Position numbers and translations under genes: made by a program. Under the pieces are notes generated by a model. The model was not told the DNA's origin. It searched no databases and worked only from the letters and a program-made list of their open reading frames with translations. Positions 1 to 7,169 of a stretch of 14,236 bases of DNA are shown here, one piece after another. The DNA comes from CAXTSE01 sp035554115. GTDB taxonomy: Bacteria; Actinomycetota; Actinomycetes; Actinomycetales; Microbacteriaceae. Every line of letters begins with the position of its first letter. The stretch's first letter is position 1. The stretch covers positions 1-14,236 of the forward strand of contig DATMIW010000034.1 of NCBI GenBank assembly GCA_035554115.1, given 5' to 3'.

Positions 1-1293
1 GTAGTGCTCGCCGGGCGTCTTCCCGGTCACCGCGGTGATCTCCGAGGCCAGCAGCGCCAGCAGGATGCCGTCCTTGTCGGTGGTCCAGGTCCCGCCGTCC
101 CGGCGCAGGAAGGACGCCCCGGCGCTCTCCTCCCCGCCGAACCCGACTGATCCGTCGATGAGCCCCGGCACGAACCACTTGAAGCCGACCGGCACCTCCC
201 ACAGCCGCCGCCCGAGCGATGCGGCGACGCGGTCGATCATCGAGCTCGACACGAGGGTCTTACCGATTGCCGCCTTCGGCGACCAGCCATCCCGATGCGT
301 GAACAGGTACTGGATCGCGACCGCCAGGAAGTGGTTCGGGTTCATGAGTCCGGCGTCAGGTGTGACGATGCCGTGGCGGTCGGCGTCGGCGTCGTTGCCG
401 GTCAGCAGCTGGTAATCCCCGCGCTTGGCGACAACGGAGGCCATGGCGTGGGGGCTCGACGGGTCCATGCGGATCTTGCCGTCCCAGTCCAGGGTCATGA
501 AACGCCAGGTCGGGTCGACCTCGGGGTTCACAACTGTCAGGTCGAGGTCGTATTGGGAGGCGATGAGCTTCCAGTAGTGCACGCTCGCGCCCCCGAGCGG
601 GTCGGCCCCGATGTGGAGGCCGGCGTTCTTGATGGCGGCGAGGTCGATGACCGAGGAGAGGTCGTCCACATACCCACCGCGGAAGTCGTAGCTGTCGACG
701 GCACTCGGCTCGCCGCGCTTCACCTCGTGCAGGTGGTTGGCGATGAGGGCGTTGGCGCGCTCGGCGATCCACGCGGTCGCGTCGCTGTCGGCGGGTCCGC
801 CATGGGGCGGGTTGTATTTGAAGCCGCCGTCGCGTGGCGGGTTGTGCGATGGGGTGATGACGATCCCGTCGGCTTCACCCCGCCGGTCGAGCTTGTCGAG
901 ACCCCTGTTGTAGGAAATGATCGCCCGCGAAAGCGCCGGCGTCGGCACGTAGTCCTCGAACGCATCCGTCAGTGCGTGCACCCCGTTCCGCTCGAGCACC
1001 TCGAGGGCGGTGGTCTCGGCCGGCCGCGAGAGGGCATGGGGATCGCGCCCGATAAACACCGGCCCGGTGATCCCCTGCGCCGCCCGATAGTCGACTATCG
1101 CCTGGGTCGTCGCGGCAATATGCGTCTCAGTGAATGCGGCGTCGAGACTCGAGCCGCGATGCCCGCTCGTGCCGAAGACGACACGCTGCGCGGGGTCCGC
1201 CAGATCGGGCACTTTCGAGTAGTAGGCCGCGATCACCTCGCGCACGTCGATGAGGTCGGATTCCTGAGCGGCTGTTCCGGCGCGATCCGTCAT
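1..1293 (-). CDS. pgm: Phosphoglucomutase, alpha-D-glucose phosphate-specific (5' part, cut by window edge)
   Basis: Interconverts glucose 1-phosphate and glucose 6-phosphate in the cytosol, linking glycogen/trehalose and cell-wall precursor synthesis to glycolysis. The 431 codons present match the bacterial Pgm type of about 545 residues; the C-terminal domain lies beyond base 1. Visible motifs in order: GTSGHRG (residues 41-47), the phosphoserine loop ITPSHNPP with catalytic Ser149, the Mg-binding loop DADADRHG (Asp301, 303, 305) and the sugar-binding loop GGEESAG (386-392). The ATG at 1293 is the only start in frame near the end of the frame and is divergent from pheA, with 39 bp between them. 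Odd: residues 130-138 (RGLDKLDRR), ten residues before the catalytic serine, are encoded by a copy of a dispersed repeat that also occurs behind pheA; Escherichia coli Pgm as I recall it is shorter here. Function is secure; only the repeat-derived loop is inference. Confidence 0.95.
   Translation of the reverse strand, partial: MTDRAGTAAQESDLIDVREVIAAYYSKVPDLADPAQRVVFGTSGHRGSSLDAAFTETHIAATTQAIVDYRAAQGITGPVFIGRDPHALSRPAETTALEVLERNGVHALTDAFEDYVPTPALSRAIISYNRGLDKLDRRGEADGIVITPSHNPPRDGGFKYNPPHGGPADSDATAWIAERANALIANHLHEVKRGEPSAVDSYDFRGGYVDDLSSVIDLAAIKNAGLHIGADPLGGASVHYWKLIASQYDLDLTVVNPEVDPTWRFMTLDWDGKIRMDPSSPHAMASVVAKRGDYQLLTGNDADADRHGIVTPDAGLMNPNHFLAVAIQYLFTHRDGWSPKAAIGKTLVSSSMIDRVAASLGRRLWEVPVGFKWFVPGLIDGSVGFGGEESAGASFLRRDGGTWTTDKDGILLALLASEITAVTGKTPGEHY
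881..904. repeat. Dispersed repeat copy inside pgm
   Basis: 24 bp with core GGTCGAGCTTGTCGAGACC. It matches the reverse complement of 2287-2310 at 22 of 24 positions. Read on the minus strand it codes in frame for pgm residues 130-138. The inner part GTCGAGCTTGTCGAG is itself near-palindromic (CTCGAC.. / ..GTCGAG). I recall this motif as common between genes in Microbacteriaceae, but this was not checked. Confidence 0.6.
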
Positions 1294-1319
1294 GCGACCA
1301 GTCAAGCATGCTGCCCCGC

Positions 1320-1325
1320 TAGGCT
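1320..1325 (+). promoter_or_regulatory. -10 box of a leaderless pheA promoter
   Basis: TAGGCT fits the actinobacterial TANNNT form and ends 7 nt before the pheA ATG at 1333, the spacing expected when transcription starts at the start codon. No Shine-Dalgarno sequence is seen before that ATG. No clear -35 box. Confidence 0.45.
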
Positions 1326-1332
1326 CGCTGCC

Positions 1333-2280
1333 ATGTCGGATGCCACCACCGCCGAGACCTACAGCTACCTCGGACCCGTCGGCACCTTCACCTGGTCGGC
1401 CCTGCGCCAGGTGCCGGAGGCCGCTGGAAAACCGTGGCGCGCTGTCACCAACGCCTCCGAAGGTCTGGATGACGTGGTCACCGGCCGCAGCGCCGCCGCG
1501 ATCATCGCGATCGAGAACAGTGTCGAGGGCGGGGTCACCGCCACGCAGGATGCCCTGGCCAGCATTCCCGGACTCCGCATCGTCGGCGAATACGTGGTTC
1601 CCGTCGACTTCGTGTTGGTGGCCCGACCGGGGACGACGCTTGCCGAGGTGTCGACGGTGGCTGCGCATCCCGTTGCCTATGCGCAGTGTCAGGGCTGGTT
1701 AACGCGCACCCTCCCCGGCCACGGTCATCTGCAGGCCACGTCGAATGTCGCGGCCGCCGCGCAGCTGCTCGCCGAGGTTCCGTTGGCCGATGCCGCCGTT
1801 GCTCCGGCCGGGGTCGAAGGCGAATATCCCGTGGAGCTGCTGGCGAGTGGGATCGGTGACAACCCGAATGCGGTGACCCGGTTCGTGCTGGTGCGTGCGA
1901 CCACGGCCATCCCGGAGCGTACCGGTGCCGATAAGACCAGCGTCGTCGTCGAATTGCCGAGCGACGAACCGGGTGGTCTGGTCGAAATGCTCGAGCAGTT
2001 CGCCACGCGCGGCGTCAATCTGAGTCTGCTGCAGTCGCGACCCGTGGGGGATTCACTCGGACGGTACCGCTTCGTAATCGACCTGGACGGCCACATCCAC
2101 GACGAGCGTGTGGCCGATGCGCTTCTCGGTCTGAAGCGGTTCAGCCCCCGCGTGACATTTCTCGGGTCGTATCCGCGCGCCGACAAGCGTGCTGTCGAAT
2201 ACACCTCGCGCTACAGCGATCCGGTATTCACCGACGCCCGCGAATGGTTGAGCGGCCTGCTGAACCCGCCGGTTGAGTAG
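1333..2280 (+). CDS. pheA: Prephenate dehydratase
   Basis: Converts prephenate to phenylpyruvate, the committed step of phenylalanine synthesis. 315 residues, the usual length of the monofunctional enzyme with a regulatory ACT domain. The catalytic domain (about 10-190) shows YLGPVGTFT (12-20), IENSVEGGV (60-68) and the TRF motif (182-184) with its essential Thr. The ACT domain (about 202-285) has GGLV (214-217) and QSRP (234-237), where the textbook Phe-binding motifs are GALV and ESRP. The frame is open upstream as far as 295, but that part is antisense to pgm. The start at 1333 is chosen because the protein family begins there and a TANNNT -10 box lies 7 nt before it; there is no Shine-Dalgarno. 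Convergent with the lipid kinase gene. The last codons and stop are part of a dispersed repeat region. Confidence 0.95.
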   Translation: MSDATTAETYSYLGPVGTFTWSALRQVPEAAGKPWRAVTNASEGLDDVVTGRSAAAIIAIENSVEGGVTATQDALASIPGLRIVGEYVVPVDFVLVARPGTTLAEVSTVAAHPVAYAQCQGWLTRTLPGHGHLQATSNVAAAAQLLAEVPLADAAVAPAGVEGEYPVELLASGIGDNPNAVTRFVLVRATTAIPERTGADKTSVVVELPSDEPGGLVEMLEQFATRGVNLSLLQSRPVGDSLGRYRFVIDLDGHIHDERVADALLGLKRFSPRVTFLGSYPRADKRAVEYTSRYSDPVFTDAREWLSGLLNPPVE

Positions 2281-2286
2281 CGCGAA

Positions 2287-2310
2287 GGGTCTCGACAGGC
2301 TCGACCGACG
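2287..2310. repeat. Dispersed repeat copy between pheA and the lipid kinase gene
   Basis: Fills the 30-bp gap between the two convergent stop codons. On the minus strand it reads with the core GGTCGAGCCTGTCGAGACC, 22 of 24 positions equal to the copy at 881-904 inside pgm. The near-palindromic core could form a short hairpin and act as a weak terminator for both genes, but there is no T-tract. Confidence 0.6.
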
Positions 2311-3318
2311 CTAGGCGGTCGCTGCGGTAGTTGCGGTCTGCTCCTCAGTTATGTCGTGGTCGGCCGGAATTCGCACCGCGAGTCCGAGAGGTTCGATGCG
2401 GGCACGGAATGCGACGGCCATCCCGAAATCGTCTCCGTCGAGTTCGAACTCTTCTGCGCGATCGAGCCGCACCGTGATGTCGGCCGCCTTCAAATAGCGC
2501 AGGGTTCGAATCTCGCGGCCGAGGCCCGCGACCAGTTTGCGACCGACCGAGCTGCGGCGCAGCACGCCGTTCTCCCAGAAAATCTTGACCCACACCTGCA
2601 CCCAGCCGACGAAACTTTCCGGCCGAAGCGACACGATGTCGAAAACGCCATCGTCGATTGCGGCCTCGGGCAGCAGCAGCACATTGCCGGGCAGGCTGCC
2701 GCAATTGCCCACGAGCACTGTGTGCGCCGTCATCGTCTTCTCGAGCGCGTCGTCGAGGCGGTACCGCACCCGCAACTTTTCGCTGTCGCGCAGAGAGCGA
2801 AGGATCGCGTCGACATAGGCCAACCACCCCACGCGTTTCTTCAACTCGGGATTGGTGTTCGCCACCATCTTCGCGTCGAGGCCGATGCCGGCCATGACGA
2901 CGAAGGCGCGTTCTTCGCGTTTGCCGTCCGGTCGCTCGATCTCGACCACGCCCAGGTCGATCTGCCGGTCGTGACCCGTGAACGCCGAGCGCACCGACTC
3001 GTCATGACGACAGCGGGTGAGGTCCATATTGCGGGCTAAAACATTGCCGGTTCCGGCGGGCAGCAGCGCGAGAGCGGTTTTCGATCCGCGTAGGCCCTCG
3101 GCTACCGCGCGGACAGTGCCATCGCCTCCCGCCGCGAGCACGACATCCACCTCGGCGTGGACGGCCGTCTTCGCCTGACCGACACCGGGATCCTTCTCGG
3201 TTGTTTCCAGCCACAGGCTTTTCGCCCAGCCCGCCTCAGATTCCGACGCGGCGACGGCGGCACGCAATTTGGCAATGTCTACCTTCGTGGGGTTGTAGAC
3301 GATCGCCGCGCGCTTCAT
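2311..3318 (-). CDS. Diacylglycerol kinase / YegS-type lipid kinase
   Basis: Cytosolic or membrane-associated lipid kinase of the DAGK catalytic family, which phosphorylates diacylglycerol or a related lipid using ATP, typically to recycle lipid into phosphatidic acid. 335 residues, slightly longer than the usual 290-310. The N-terminal nucleotide-binding domain has NPTK (9-12), the hallmark GGDGT (64-68) and PAGTGN (87-92). The C-terminal beta-rich domain has the conserved LPGNVLLLPEAAIDDG region and FELDGDD. The end (about 322-335) is a low-complexity tail rich in Thr and Ala. The ATG at 3318 is supported by TAGCCT ending 6 nt upstream, so the mRNA is probably leaderless. Divergent from serS with an 85-bp gap. 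The exact lipid substrate cannot be told from sequence. Confidence 0.9.
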   Translation of the reverse strand: MKRAAIVYNPTKVDIAKLRAAVAASESEAGWAKSLWLETTEKDPGVGQAKTAVHAEVDVVLAAGGDGTVRAVAEGLRGSKTALALLPAGTGNVLARNMDLTRCRHDESVRSAFTGHDRQIDLGVVEIERPDGKREERAFVVMAGIGLDAKMVANTNPELKKRVGWLAYVDAILRSLRDSEKLRVRYRLDDALEKTMTAHTVLVGNCGSLPGNVLLLPEAAIDDGVFDIVSLRPESFVGWVQVWVKIFWENGVLRRSSVGRKLVAGLGREIRTLRYLKAADITVRLDRAEEFELDGDDFGMAVAFRARIEPLGLAVRIPADHDITEEQTATTAATA

Positions 3319-3324
3319 CGCCCC

Positions 3325-3330
3325 AGGCTA
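3325..3330 (-). promoter_or_regulatory. -10 box of a leaderless lipid kinase promoter
   Basis: TAGCCT on the minus strand, 6 nt before the ATG at 3318, matching TANNNT. No Shine-Dalgarno between the box and the start, and no convincing -35 box. Confidence 0.45.
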
Positions 3331-3391
3331 GCTGCCCTGCTCTCTCGCCGACCCCCCTTGCGGCTTCAGGGGTAGGCGGGGTAGCGATCGA

Positions 3392-3397
3392 TAACAT
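3392..3397 (+). promoter_or_regulatory. -10 box of a leaderless serS promoter
   Basis: TAACAT, matching TANNNT, ends 6 nt before the serS GTG at 3404. The only purine-rich stretch (GGAG) lies 2 nt from the start, too close for a ribosome binding site. Confidence 0.45.
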
Positions 3398-3403
3398 GGA
3401 GCC

Positions 3404-4681
3404 GTGATCGATCCCCAGCTGCTGCGCACCGACCCCGAGCTTGTCCGGCGTTCGCAGCAGGCGCGGGGTGAGTCGCTCGCACTGGTGGATGACGCGGTCG
3501 CCGCCGACGCCGCCCGCCGGGCCGCGATCATCGCGTTCGAGACAGTCCGTGCGGAGCAAAACGCCTTCGGCAAAACCGTGGCCGCCGCGCCGAAAGACGA
3601 GAAGGCCGCGCTCGTGGCGCAGGCGCAAGAGCTGAGCGCCCAGGTGAAGAGTGCGCAGGCCGCCGCCACCGAGGCGGAGGAAGCTTTCGCCCGGATCGTG
3701 GGCAGCATCCAGAATGTGGTTCTCGACGGCGTTCCGTCCGGAGGCGAAGACGATTTCATCACGCTGCGCGAAGTGGGCGAGAAGGCGGTTTTCGATCCCG
3801 CCGACTACCCGGACGGCCCCCGAGACCACCTGGCTCTCGGCGAGCTGCTCGACGCAATAGATATGGAACGCGGCGCAAAAGTCAGCGGCTCACGGTTTTA
3901 TTTCTTGAAGGGCATTGGGGCTCGCCTCGAGATTGCGCTTATGACCCTGGGCCTCGATCGGGCGCTCGAAGCAGGGTTCACCCCGCTCATCACACCGACC
4001 CTTGTGCGCCCCGACATCATGGCTGGCACCGGGTTCCTCGGCGCGCATGCCGACGAGATCTACTACCTACCCGCTGACGACCTCTACCTCACCGGCACCA
4101 GCGAGGTCGCTCTCGCCGGATATCACAAAGACGAAATCCTGGATGTCTCGGCCGGTCCCCTGCGCTACGCCGGCTGGTCGACCTGCTATCGGCGCGAGGC
4201 CGGCTCGGGCGGCAAAGACACCCGCGGCATCATCCGGGTGCACCAGTTCCAGAAGCTTGAGATGTTCACCTACATCGACCCCGCGGATGCCGAAGCCGAG
4301 CACGAACGTCTGCTCGCCCTGCAAGAGGGCATGCTGCAATCTCTGGGCCTGAGTTACCGCGTCATCGACACGGCCGCCGGCGACCTCGGCTCGAGTGCCG
4401 CCCGCAAATTTGACGTGGAGGCGTGGGTGCCCACGCAGGGTGCCTACCGCGAGCTGACCAGCACCTCCAATTGCACGAGCTACCAGGCCCGTCGGCTGGA
4501 CATTCGGTATCGCACCGAGTCGGGCAAGACCGCGCCCGTCGCAACCCTCAACGGAACCCTCGCCACGACGCGGTGGCTTGTCGCGATTCTCGAAACCCAC
4601 CAGCGGCCCGACGGGTCCGTCCGGGTGCCCGAGGTGCTGCGTCCCTATCTAGGCGGGCTGGAGCTGTTGGAACCCCGATGA
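3404..4681 (+). CDS. serS: Seryl-tRNA synthetase
   Basis: Class II aminoacyl-tRNA synthetase that charges tRNA-Ser (and tRNA-Sec where present) with serine in the cytosol. 425 residues, the standard bacterial size. N-terminal residues 1-110 are the Ala/Glu-rich coiled-coil arm that recognises the long variable arm of tRNA-Ser. The catalytic core shows the serine-binding TGTSEVAL (230-237), motif 2 with CYRREAGSGGKDTRG (261-275), HQFQKLEMF (280-288), STSNCTSYQARR (353-364) and motif 3 NGTLATTRWLVAILE (383-397). The GTG start at 3404 gives the family's typical N-terminus MIDPQLLR; a TAACAT box 6 nt upstream suggests a leaderless transcript. Two tRNA-Ser genes follow within 3.8 kb of its start, separated from it only by a HAD phosphatase and an LCP gene. 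Confidence 0.97.
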   Translation: MIDPQLLRTDPELVRRSQQARGESLALVDDAVAADAARRAAIIAFETVRAEQNAFGKTVAAAPKDEKAALVAQAQELSAQVKSAQAAATEAEEAFARIVGSIQNVVLDGVPSGGEDDFITLREVGEKAVFDPADYPDGPRDHLALGELLDAIDMERGAKVSGSRFYFLKGIGARLEIALMTLGLDRALEAGFTPLITPTLVRPDIMAGTGFLGAHADEIYYLPADDLYLTGTSEVALAGYHKDEILDVSAGPLRYAGWSTCYRREAGSGGKDTRGIIRVHQFQKLEMFTYIDPADAEAEHERLLALQEGMLQSLGLSYRVIDTAAGDLGSSAARKFDVEAWVPTQGAYRELTSTSNCTSYQARRLDIRYRTESGKTAPVATLNGTLATTRWLVAILETHQRPDGSVRVPEVLRPYLGGLELLEPR

Positions 4682-4688
4682 GCTGTGG

Positions 4689-4755
4689 CGTTCTGTGACG
4701 TGCCCGATTCGATGACATGCTCGGTTCAATGACATGGGCGGTTCAATGACGCAGA
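4689..4755 (+). repeat. Degenerate 17-bp tandem repeat between serS and the HAD gene
   Basis: Three adjacent 17-bp units start at 4705, 4722 and 4739, each with the core (G/A)TTC(A/G)ATGAC followed by ATG in the first two. Neighbouring units agree at 13 of 17 positions. A more degenerate unit missing one base precedes them at 4689-4703. The third unit contains the probable start codon of the HAD gene, and the second contains an alternative ATG (4734). Confidence 0.6.
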
Positions 4756-5558
4756 AATGGCTGGTCGCCCTCGATATCGACGGCACAGTTCTGCGCGAAG
4801 ACGGGTCGCTCGGCGACGCAACGGTCGATGAGGTGCGGCGGGTGGCCTCTCTCGGTCACGAGGTTATGCTGGCGACGGGGCGTTCGGTGCCGATGACGCT
4901 CCCCGTGCTCGAGCGGCTCGACATCACTCCGCACTACCTGGTGTGCGCCAACGGTGCCATCGTGCTGGTGCGTGACCCGCAGGCTCCGGTTGGATATTCG
5001 ACCTTCCAGGTCACAACCTTCGACCCCCGTGAGGTGTTGACAACAATTCGCGGCCACCTCGAAGGGGCCAGTTATGCGGTGGAAGACGCCGAGGGTGTCT
5101 TCCGGTACACCCACTCTTTTCCGGAGGTTGCGCTCAACGGCTCGAGCATCCAGGTCGAATTCGACGAACTTCACGCGCTCGAGACGACGCGCGTGGTTGT
5201 CGTTTCGCCCGACCATGCGGTCGAGGACTTCCTCTCGGTTGTCGAGCGGATGGGCTTGCACAAGGTCAGCTACAACGTCGGCTGGACCGCGTGGCTCGAT
5301 ATTGCCCCGGAGGGCATCAACAAGGCCACGGGCCTCGAACGCGTTCGTGACGAGCTCGGCATCGCCGCTGATCGGGTGTTCGCCATCGGCGACGGTCGCA
5401 ATGACGTCGACATGCTGGAGTGGGCGGTCGCCTCTGGCGGTATCGGGGTCGCGATGGGGCAGGCGCCGCAGGTCGTTCACGACGCCGCCAGCGAAACGAC
5501 GGCGACCGATCTGGATGACGGGGTCGCCAAGGCTCTCGCACGGCACTTCCAGGGATGA
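4746..5558 (+). CDS. Cof-type HAD-superfamily phosphatase
   Basis: Cytosolic Mg-dependent hydrolase of the haloacid dehalogenase superfamily, Cof/YidA branch, which removes phosphate from sugar phosphates or similar small metabolites; the substrate is unknown. 270 residues, typical length. Motif I is DIDGT (Asp10 nucleophile, Asp12 acid/base), motif II ATGRS (Thr44), motif III Lys193 in INKATG, motif IV GDGRNDVDM (215-223). A large C2-type cap lies between motifs II and III. The start at 4746 (MTQKWLVALD) puts motif I at the usual distance and has a weak GGGCGG 4 nt upstream; the ATG at 4734 would add MGGS. Start codons sit inside a tandem repeat that may have shifted the initiation region. 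Likely co-transcribed with serS (gap about 65 bp). Confidence 0.9.
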   Translation: MTQKWLVALDIDGTVLREDGSLGDATVDEVRRVASLGHEVMLATGRSVPMTLPVLERLDITPHYLVCANGAIVLVRDPQAPVGYSTFQVTTFDPREVLTTIRGHLEGASYAVEDAEGVFRYTHSFPEVALNGSSIQVEFDELHALETTRVVVVSPDHAVEDFLSVVERMGLHKVSYNVGWTAWLDIAPEGINKATGLERVRDELGIAADRVFAIGDGRNDVDMLEWAVASGGIGVAMGQAPQVVHDAASETTATDLDDGVAKALARHFQG

Positions 5559-5573
5559 CCGGCCCCTATCCGT

Positions 5574-5579
5574 TACACT
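5574..5579 (+). promoter_or_regulatory. -10 box before tRNA-Ser(UGA)
   Basis: TACACT, 13 bp before the tRNA, in the 34-bp gap behind the HAD gene. The position would give a short 5' leader. No clear -35 box. Confidence 0.35.
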
Positions 5580-5592
5580 CGCCTTCGGTCCT

Positions 5593-5677
5593 GGAGGGCT
5601 GTCCGAGTGGCCGATGGAGCCAGTCTTGAAAACTGGTGGGCAGAAATGTCTCGTGGGTTCGAATCCCACGCCCTCCG
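5593..5677 (+). tRNA. tRNA-Ser (anticodon UGA)
   Basis: 85 nt. The acceptor arm GGAGGGC pairs with GCCCTCC, followed by discriminator G5677 as expected for serine. The anticodon stem CCAGT/ACTGG encloses the loop CTTGAAA with anticodon TGA at 5627-5629. The T arm is GTGGG TTCGAAT CCCAC and there is the long variable arm that seryl-tRNA synthetase reads. The CCA end is not encoded. Decodes UCA and, by wobble, other UCN codons. Confidence 0.97.
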
Positions 5678-5734
5678 CTTCTGCCAGTGCCGCCGGCTCT
5701 GCGAAACCACGAACCGAAGGATGAGGTACCGCCG

Positions 5735-6982
5735 ATGAGCGAGACTCGCGACCGCTCGGGCCGTCGTGCCGCCGCTAAGGCGTCAGCGTCTCCCGCGTCC
5801 GTGGCGCGTCACGGGCGCCTGCCGCGCTCGCGGGCCTGGAAGATGATCCTCGGCCTCATCGGTGCCGGGCTCGCCGTGATCCTCGTTGCCGGAAGCTCGG
5901 TGGGCCTGATCGCGGCAGCGGGCCTCAAGAACAACATCACCACCACCAAGATCGATGCAGACACGAAGGGACCGCCGCCCAACATCGACGCCTTCGACGG
6001 TGGATTCAACATTCTGCTCGTCGGTAGTGACACCCGTGCTGGCCAGGGCGGAATCGGTGGCAAAGATTCCTCGGTGCTCAACGACGTGACGATGCTTATG
6101 CACGTCGCCGAGGATCAGAAGAGCGCGACAGTCGTGAGCATCCCGCGCGACATGGTGGTTCCGCTGCCGAAGTGCGACAACGGCGGCCCGGCCGCCGGGC
6201 AGCCGATCAACGTCACTCTCTATTACGGAGGCCTCAACTGCACGGTCAAAACTGTGCAGAATCTGACCGGCCTCGACATCCAGTTTGCGGGTCTCATCAC
6301 CTTCCAGGGCGTTATCGCCATGTCGAATGCGGTCGGTGGCGTGCCGGTCTGTGTGACCGAGCCGATTAGGGACCCCTACACAGGACTCGACATCGGCGCT
6401 GGCACCGTCGAACTTTCGGGGTTCAACGCCCTCGCATTCCTCCGCAGCCGCCACGGTGTGGGTGACGGAAGCGACCTCGGTCGGATCGGATCCCAGCAGG
6501 TGTTCCTGTCGGCGCTCATTCGCAAGATCAAGAGCGACGACACCCTCACCGATTTCGCCAAGCTGTATTCGATTGCGCAGGCCGCGACGCAGAACATCAC
6601 CCTCTCGGAGAACTTCGCCAACCTCGACACCCTCGCGTCGATCGCGCTCGTGCTAAAGAAGATTCCGCTCGAGAACATCGTGTTCGTTCGATACCCGAGT
6701 ACGACCGGGCAGGGCGGCATCTACCAGGGCAAGGTGGCGCCCATGGGCGGCATCGCGACCAAGCTCTTCGACGCGATCAAAGCGGATAAGCCGATCGGCC
6801 TCGACAGCAACGCGCTTTCGGGAGCCAATGGCGGATCGACTGTTGACCCGAACGCGCCGGCACCGACAACCGCGCCTACCGCCGACCCGAGCGCCGATCC
6901 CGATGCGGCAGCGGTCGTGATTCCGGGACTCAAAGGTCAGTCGGCTTCGACCCAGACCTGCTCGGTCGCCAACAAGCACTGA
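5735..6982 (+). CDS. LytR-CpsA-Psr (LCP) family glycopolymer ligase
   Basis: Membrane-anchored enzyme that transfers lipid-linked glycopolymers onto peptidoglycan on the outer face of the membrane. 415 residues. A basic cytoplasmic N-terminus (1-36) is followed by one membrane helix (about 37-62) and an extracellular LCP domain: NILLVGSDTRAG (92-103), DVTMLMHV (117-124), SIPRDM with Arg138 (135-140), FLRSRHG (235-241) and DLGRIGSQQ (247-255). These hold the Asp and Arg residues that bind metal and pyrophosphate in the family. The C-terminus is a Pro/Thr/Asp/Ala-rich linker ending in TQTCSVANKH, with a single late Cys. The frame extends up to 5636 through the tRNA, but the ATG at 5735 has a purine-rich GAAGGATGAGG just upstream and gives the proper topology. 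The gene lies between two tRNA-Ser genes. Confidence 0.93.
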   Translation: MSETRDRSGRRAAAKASASPASVARHGRLPRSRAWKMILGLIGAGLAVILVAGSSVGLIAAAGLKNNITTTKIDADTKGPPPNIDAFDGGFNILLVGSDTRAGQGGIGGKDSSVLNDVTMLMHVAEDQKSATVVSIPRDMVVPLPKCDNGGPAAGQPINVTLYYGGLNCTVKTVQNLTGLDIQFAGLITFQGVIAMSNAVGGVPVCVTEPIRDPYTGLDIGAGTVELSGFNALAFLRSRHGVGDGSDLGRIGSQQVFLSALIRKIKSDDTLTDFAKLYSIAQAATQNITLSENFANLDTLASIALVLKKIPLENIVFVRYPSTTGQGGIYQGKVAPMGGIATKLFDAIKADKPIGLDSNALSGANGGSTVDPNAPAPTTAPTADPSADPDAAAVVIPGLKGQSASTQTCSVANKH

Positions 6983-7008
6983 GCTGACAACTCGAAAGCA
7001 GGAAGCTG

Positions 7009-7031
7009 GCGGCTGGCACATCGGCAGCCGC
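7009..7031 (+). terminator. Hairpin after the LCP gene
   Basis: GCGGCTG pairs with CAGCCGC (7 bp, 9-nt loop) 27 nt after the stop. There is no T-tract, so it may be a weak or factor-dependent terminator or only an mRNA 3' stabiliser. Confidence 0.3.
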
Positions 7032-7041
7032 AGCATCCGGC

Positions 7042-7047
7042 TATGAT
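7042..7047 (+). promoter_or_regulatory. -10 box before tRNA-Ser(GCU)
   Basis: TATGAT, five of six matches to TATAAT, 16 bp before the tRNA gene. No good -35 box at 16-18 bp spacing. Confidence 0.45.
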
Positions 7048-7063
7048 TGCGAGGGCATAACCG

Positions 7064-7152
7064 GGAGACGTCGCATAGTCCGGCCGAGTGCACCACCCTG
7101 CTAAGGTGGAGAACCCTCAGGGGTTCCGAGGGTTCAAATCCCTCCGTCTCCG
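7064..7152 (+). tRNA. tRNA-Ser (anticodon GCU)
   Basis: 89 nt. Acceptor GGAGACG pairs with CGTCTCC; discriminator G7152. The anticodon stem CCACC/GGTGG encloses the loop CTGCTAA with anticodon GCT at 7100-7102. The long variable arm contains AACCC/GGGTT and the T arm is GAGGG TTCAAAT CCCTC. CCA is not encoded. Decodes AGC and AGU. Its 3' end appears to be the integration site of the accessory segment that follows. Confidence 0.97.
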
Positions 7153-7169
7153 CAGTAAAATCCCTGATC
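7139..7169 (+). repeat. Candidate left attachment site (tRNA-Ser 3' end and flank)
   Basis: From the T-arm 3' strand of tRNA-Ser(GCU) into its flank: TCCCTC, CGT, CCGCA, then TAAAATCCCTG and TC. The same blocks in the same order recur at 9200-9231 with small gaps and substitutions. This is the layout left by tyrosine-recombinase integration at a tRNA 3' end. No integrase is present between the copies. Confidence 0.45.

Noticed and set aside
295..1332. Long N-terminal extension of the pheA frame
   Set aside because: It is antisense to well-supported pgm coding sequence; the protein family begins at 1333.
2356..3039. Plus-strand ORF of 227 codons
   Set aside because: Exact antisense shadow of the lipid kinase gene.
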